Of a stretch of DNA of 64,000 nt, positions 61,464 through 64,000 are shown in pieces; positions within the stretch are counted from its first letter, which is position 1, and each line of letters begins with the position of its first letter. The DNA is from Camelus bactrianus (taxonomy: Eukaryota; Chordata; Mammalia; Artiodactyla; Camelidae). The position numbers were made by a program, and so were the translations under genes. A model generated the notes under the pieces. That model saw only the letters and a program-made list of their open reading frames with translations. It was not told the origin of the DNA and made no database searches. The stretch covers positions 120,780,501 to 120,844,500 of the forward strand of contig NC_133540.1 of NCBI RefSeq assembly GCF_048773025.1, read 5' to 3'.

Positions 61464-61636
61464 TTTTCTCAAACTTGTGTACATCAGGGTCACCCGGAAG
61501 TTTTGTTAGATTGATTGCCCACCCTCCCATGTTTCGGATTCAGTCGGTCTGTGTTGGGGTCTGAGAATTTGCATTTCTGCCAAGTTCCAGGTGATAACTA
61601 GGCAGCGTGTCTTTGGCACAGGCTTTGAGAACCACG
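61464..61636 (-). mobile_element. MER20 (hAT-Charlie)
   Basis: ctcaaacttgtgtacatcagggtcacc, then gattcagtcggtctgtgttggggtctgagaatttgcatttctgccaagttccaggtgat, then ctttgagaaccac, follows MER20 in reverse from end to end. The inverted-repeat ends tctcaaac and tttgagaacc are visible. Confidence 0.75.
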
Positions 61637-61724
61637 GTAGTATCTTCATTTTCTATCCTTCTCTTGCTTTTTAAAAAAAAGTTCTCTTTGGGTTTAACTT
61701 TTTAAAAACTTTTCAAAAACTTTT

Positions 61725-62000
61725 TTTTTTTTAATTGGAAAATTCCAAAAGCATAGGGGAAGAAATGTTACTAGTAATACCTGTGTTACATCTTTCACCA
61801 GCTTTCAGCAGTTTTCAGGATTTCCCAGTCTTGTTTCATCTGTCCTGTCCTATTATTTCCTTTGTCTACTGTCCCTCCCTCCTCCTCTCTCTCTCTTTCT
61901 GAAAGTCTGTCTGTCTTTCTGTCTCTCGTTTTCAATGCTGGAACATTGAATAGCAAATTTTAGATGTCATATTTCATCTGTAATTTTTTTAAATTATGAG
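61725..62000. mobile_element. L1M 3'UTR fragment with CT-rich run
   Basis: aattggaaaattccaaaagcataggggaagaa, then catctttcaccagctttcagcag, resembles an old L1M 3'UTR. A CT-rich simple stretch (61860-61935) lies inside or beside it. Diverged; orientation uncertain. Confidence 0.45.
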
Positions 62001-62124
62001 GAACTTTAAAATAGGACCATGATACTGTTATATCACCCAAATGAGCTCTAAGTGCTTAATAACATTAAATACCTAGTCCATATGCAGTTTTCTTTGATTA
62101 TAGTTTTTTTAAAAAATGTGGACC

Positions 62125-62400
62125 TTGAGTCTGGTTACCTTATGGAATTCATTCACATAATTTTGCAGTTGGTTATGTGGGATTTTCCAGACAGACAATT
62201 ATGTCACCAGTAAATAACAGTTGGTTTGTTCCTGTGTGAAATATATCCTTTTTTCTTAGTTCTGCATTGGGGAGGACCTGCAGAAGAACGTTGGTTAATG
62301 TTAGTGATGAAGGGTCTTTGTGAGCATGGTCTATTATGTCACCAAGAAATGTGATATTTTTGTGCTTCTGCTAAGGGCTGAGGGACAACACCAGGGTAAG
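62125..62400 (-). mobile_element. L1 ORF2 fragment
   Basis: ttttgcagttggttatgtgggattttccagacagacaattatgtcaccagtaaataacag is a diverged antisense copy of a familiar part of L1 ORF2. The following sequence to about 62360 fits weakly. Confidence 0.55.
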
Positions 62401-64000
62401 GGGGTCACTTTGAAATTAGTTCTCAGCCTGAGGTTTTCAGGGGTTTTTTTGTTTGTTTGGTTTTGGTTTTTTTGCTTTTCTGGTGATTAGAATTGCCAGG
62501 GGTACCCTCTGATGATTTGTGCTTGAAAACATAAAGGTGGGGAGGGGCCTAGAGCTCTTGGCTTTTCTCAAAAACTGCATGAATTACTTAAGATATTTGC
62601 CTTCTGATTTTTTTGCCCCATAATTTACCATGAAGTGAGACATTTGGAGCACCTTCTCATAGAGTTCTTGGTCTCATTTTATGAGTGGGCAAACTGAGTC
62701 TTGGAGAAAATTATTTGCCATGGACATCTAACTTGTAAGGGAGGGGAGAAACCTTATCCCAGGTGTATTTAACTCCAGGGCACATAAGTATTCTGCCTGC
62801 AGTGTTGTATTATACTCCTATTACATTAAAATTAAATATCAAGTTTAATTGATGTATTATCTTGTGTATTTCATAAACTAACATCAGAAATTCATGAAAT
62901 TTACAGATGATTTTGATCTAATTTTGACCTGAATTCCAAACATAAATATTGAAAAGAACATGAAATATTTTGTCTCTTACAACAGATGACATTTAACGGT
63001 TTCATTGTTGTTAACGTGGTATTTTTGTTTCTTTCCCGTTTTATCTCGGATAAAGTGCATTCACGTGTGTTTTCATTTGATCGCTCAGTGTTCAGTGTGA
63101 CTGATGCAGGAGCAGGTACATCACTCCTTCTGACCCTTCTGTGGCTGGACTGGCCTTCAGGGTGTGCAGTCAGAGAGAAATACGGTGCTTCCTAAGGCTG
63201 GTTGCAGTTATTAAACCATATTTGTGTGTCAAATTTCAGGAATACGTTTTTAACCAGTGTAATTTTTCATGCACTGTTATCCTTTTTGTGTCCTTTTTTT
63301 TTTTTTTGGCCACTGTGAAGGATTCAGAACAACTTCCGTAACCAGGCCACAGAAGCATGTAATATTTCACGATCAGCTACTCTAGGGAATATTTTGGCCA
63401 CAAATCCCTTTCCTTGGTTCTTAGCCATTTGTAATGAAATAATGAGAAAAATAGCTTGTTCTCAGCTAAGACAATCACTCTTGCTAGCTCTCTCCCTTCT
63501 TAGAGACACTTCTTTTCTTTACGGTTATTAACACATGTGAAATTCCATTACTGGCATTCTCTAGTGACCCATAGCAATAATTCTTTTATCAAAAAATAAC
63601 CATAGTTTTTCAGCAGAGGTGATGTGTCAGTCAGGTCTTATGTTGGGTCTTCATAAAGTCCGTACATATAAAACTTCAAAAAATATTATGAAACTATTTT
63701 TTTTAAACGCTTCATAAATATTTCAGTAGTGCCTTAAGAGTAGAATCGGTATCTTCCTGTAGTTTATCTTTTAAGCTTTTTGCAACCAGTGGTCATTTCT
63801 TTTCTGATACCTTAGAGCATGTCTTACTGCATCAGTCTTTCACCTGTTTGTTTTTGTACATAAACTTGAGATAACAATCAGTAAGAATAAGAGATGAAAA
63901 TGTAACCGGATGATTCCAGCTGCTCTGGATTCCCGTTAAGAGGTGGCAGTCATTATTCTAGTTGGTGTCTAAGTGGCTGATTGACACCTTCAGGGGTCAC

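Larger units (their letters stand above)
58532..64000 (+). other. ADGRA3: ADGRA3 intron 10, 5' part (continues beyond the window)
   Basis: Intronic sequence with a G-rich run (58559-58576), MIR-like stretches at about 59310-59460 and 62640-62770, a MER20 (61464), a CT-rich run (61860-61935) and L1M fragments (61725, 62125). No sequence encoding the next ADGRA3 residues was found, so the intron is at least 5.4 kb. Nothing else recognised. Confidence 0.75.

Noticed and set aside
58532-64000. Search for the next ADGRA3 exon (expected to begin LGDVMVDIA)
   Set aside because: No matching coding sequence with flanking splice sites was found in the remaining 5.4 kb.

Overview
This is a mammalian genomic window, almost certainly from a camelid (camel, llama or alpaca). 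Three tRNA-derived SINEs near 19.9, 21.9 and 29.8 kb carry a GGGTATAGCTCAGTGGTAGAG-type head and match what I recall of the camelid-specific VIC-1 family. The L1 3' ends are of the artiodactyl type, and I see no ruminant BovB/Bov-tA element. The rest is typical of a euchromatic mammalian intron: MIR, L2, MER5/MER20, Tigger, MaLR LTRs and microsatellites.

The only gene I can support is the 5' half of ADGRA3 (GPR125), an adhesion G-protein-coupled receptor, on the + strand. A CpG-island promoter lies at about 1.9-3.3 kb. Coding starts at 2738. Ten coding exons (2738-2988, 24639-24710, 36951-37022, 41791-41862, 46997-47068, 49391-49551, 50087-50300, 54449-54613, 57239-57440, 58376-58531) join in frame at GT-AG sites to give 479 residues. 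These are a signal peptide, a leucine-rich-repeat block with C-terminal cap, one Ig-like domain, a hormone-receptor (HRM) domain and the start of the GAIN region. The rest of the GAIN domain, the seven-helix region and the tail lie beyond 64000.

Layout: 1-1900 is upstream intergenic DNA with one MER5. Position 1905-3330 is the CpG island with exon 1. Intron 1 (21.6 kb) and intron 2 (12.2 kb) are rich in repeats. From 36.9 to 58.5 kb the remaining exons are separated by introns of 0.5-5 kb. From 58532 to the end is intron 10.

The most useful non-coding observations are: a 34-codon upstream ORF with a strong internal Kozak start; a T25 tract within the exon 2 acceptor; a structurally complete solo ERV LTR with three CCAAT-bearing repeats and a 4-bp target duplication; a small processed retrocopy with poly(A) and target-site duplication at 40.5 kb; a deleted Tigger with decayed transposase coding; and a cluster of 5'-truncated L1s nearly all antisense to the gene. 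I found no evidence of a new biological system. The long open frames in the GC-rich promoter and in simple repeats are composition artefacts.
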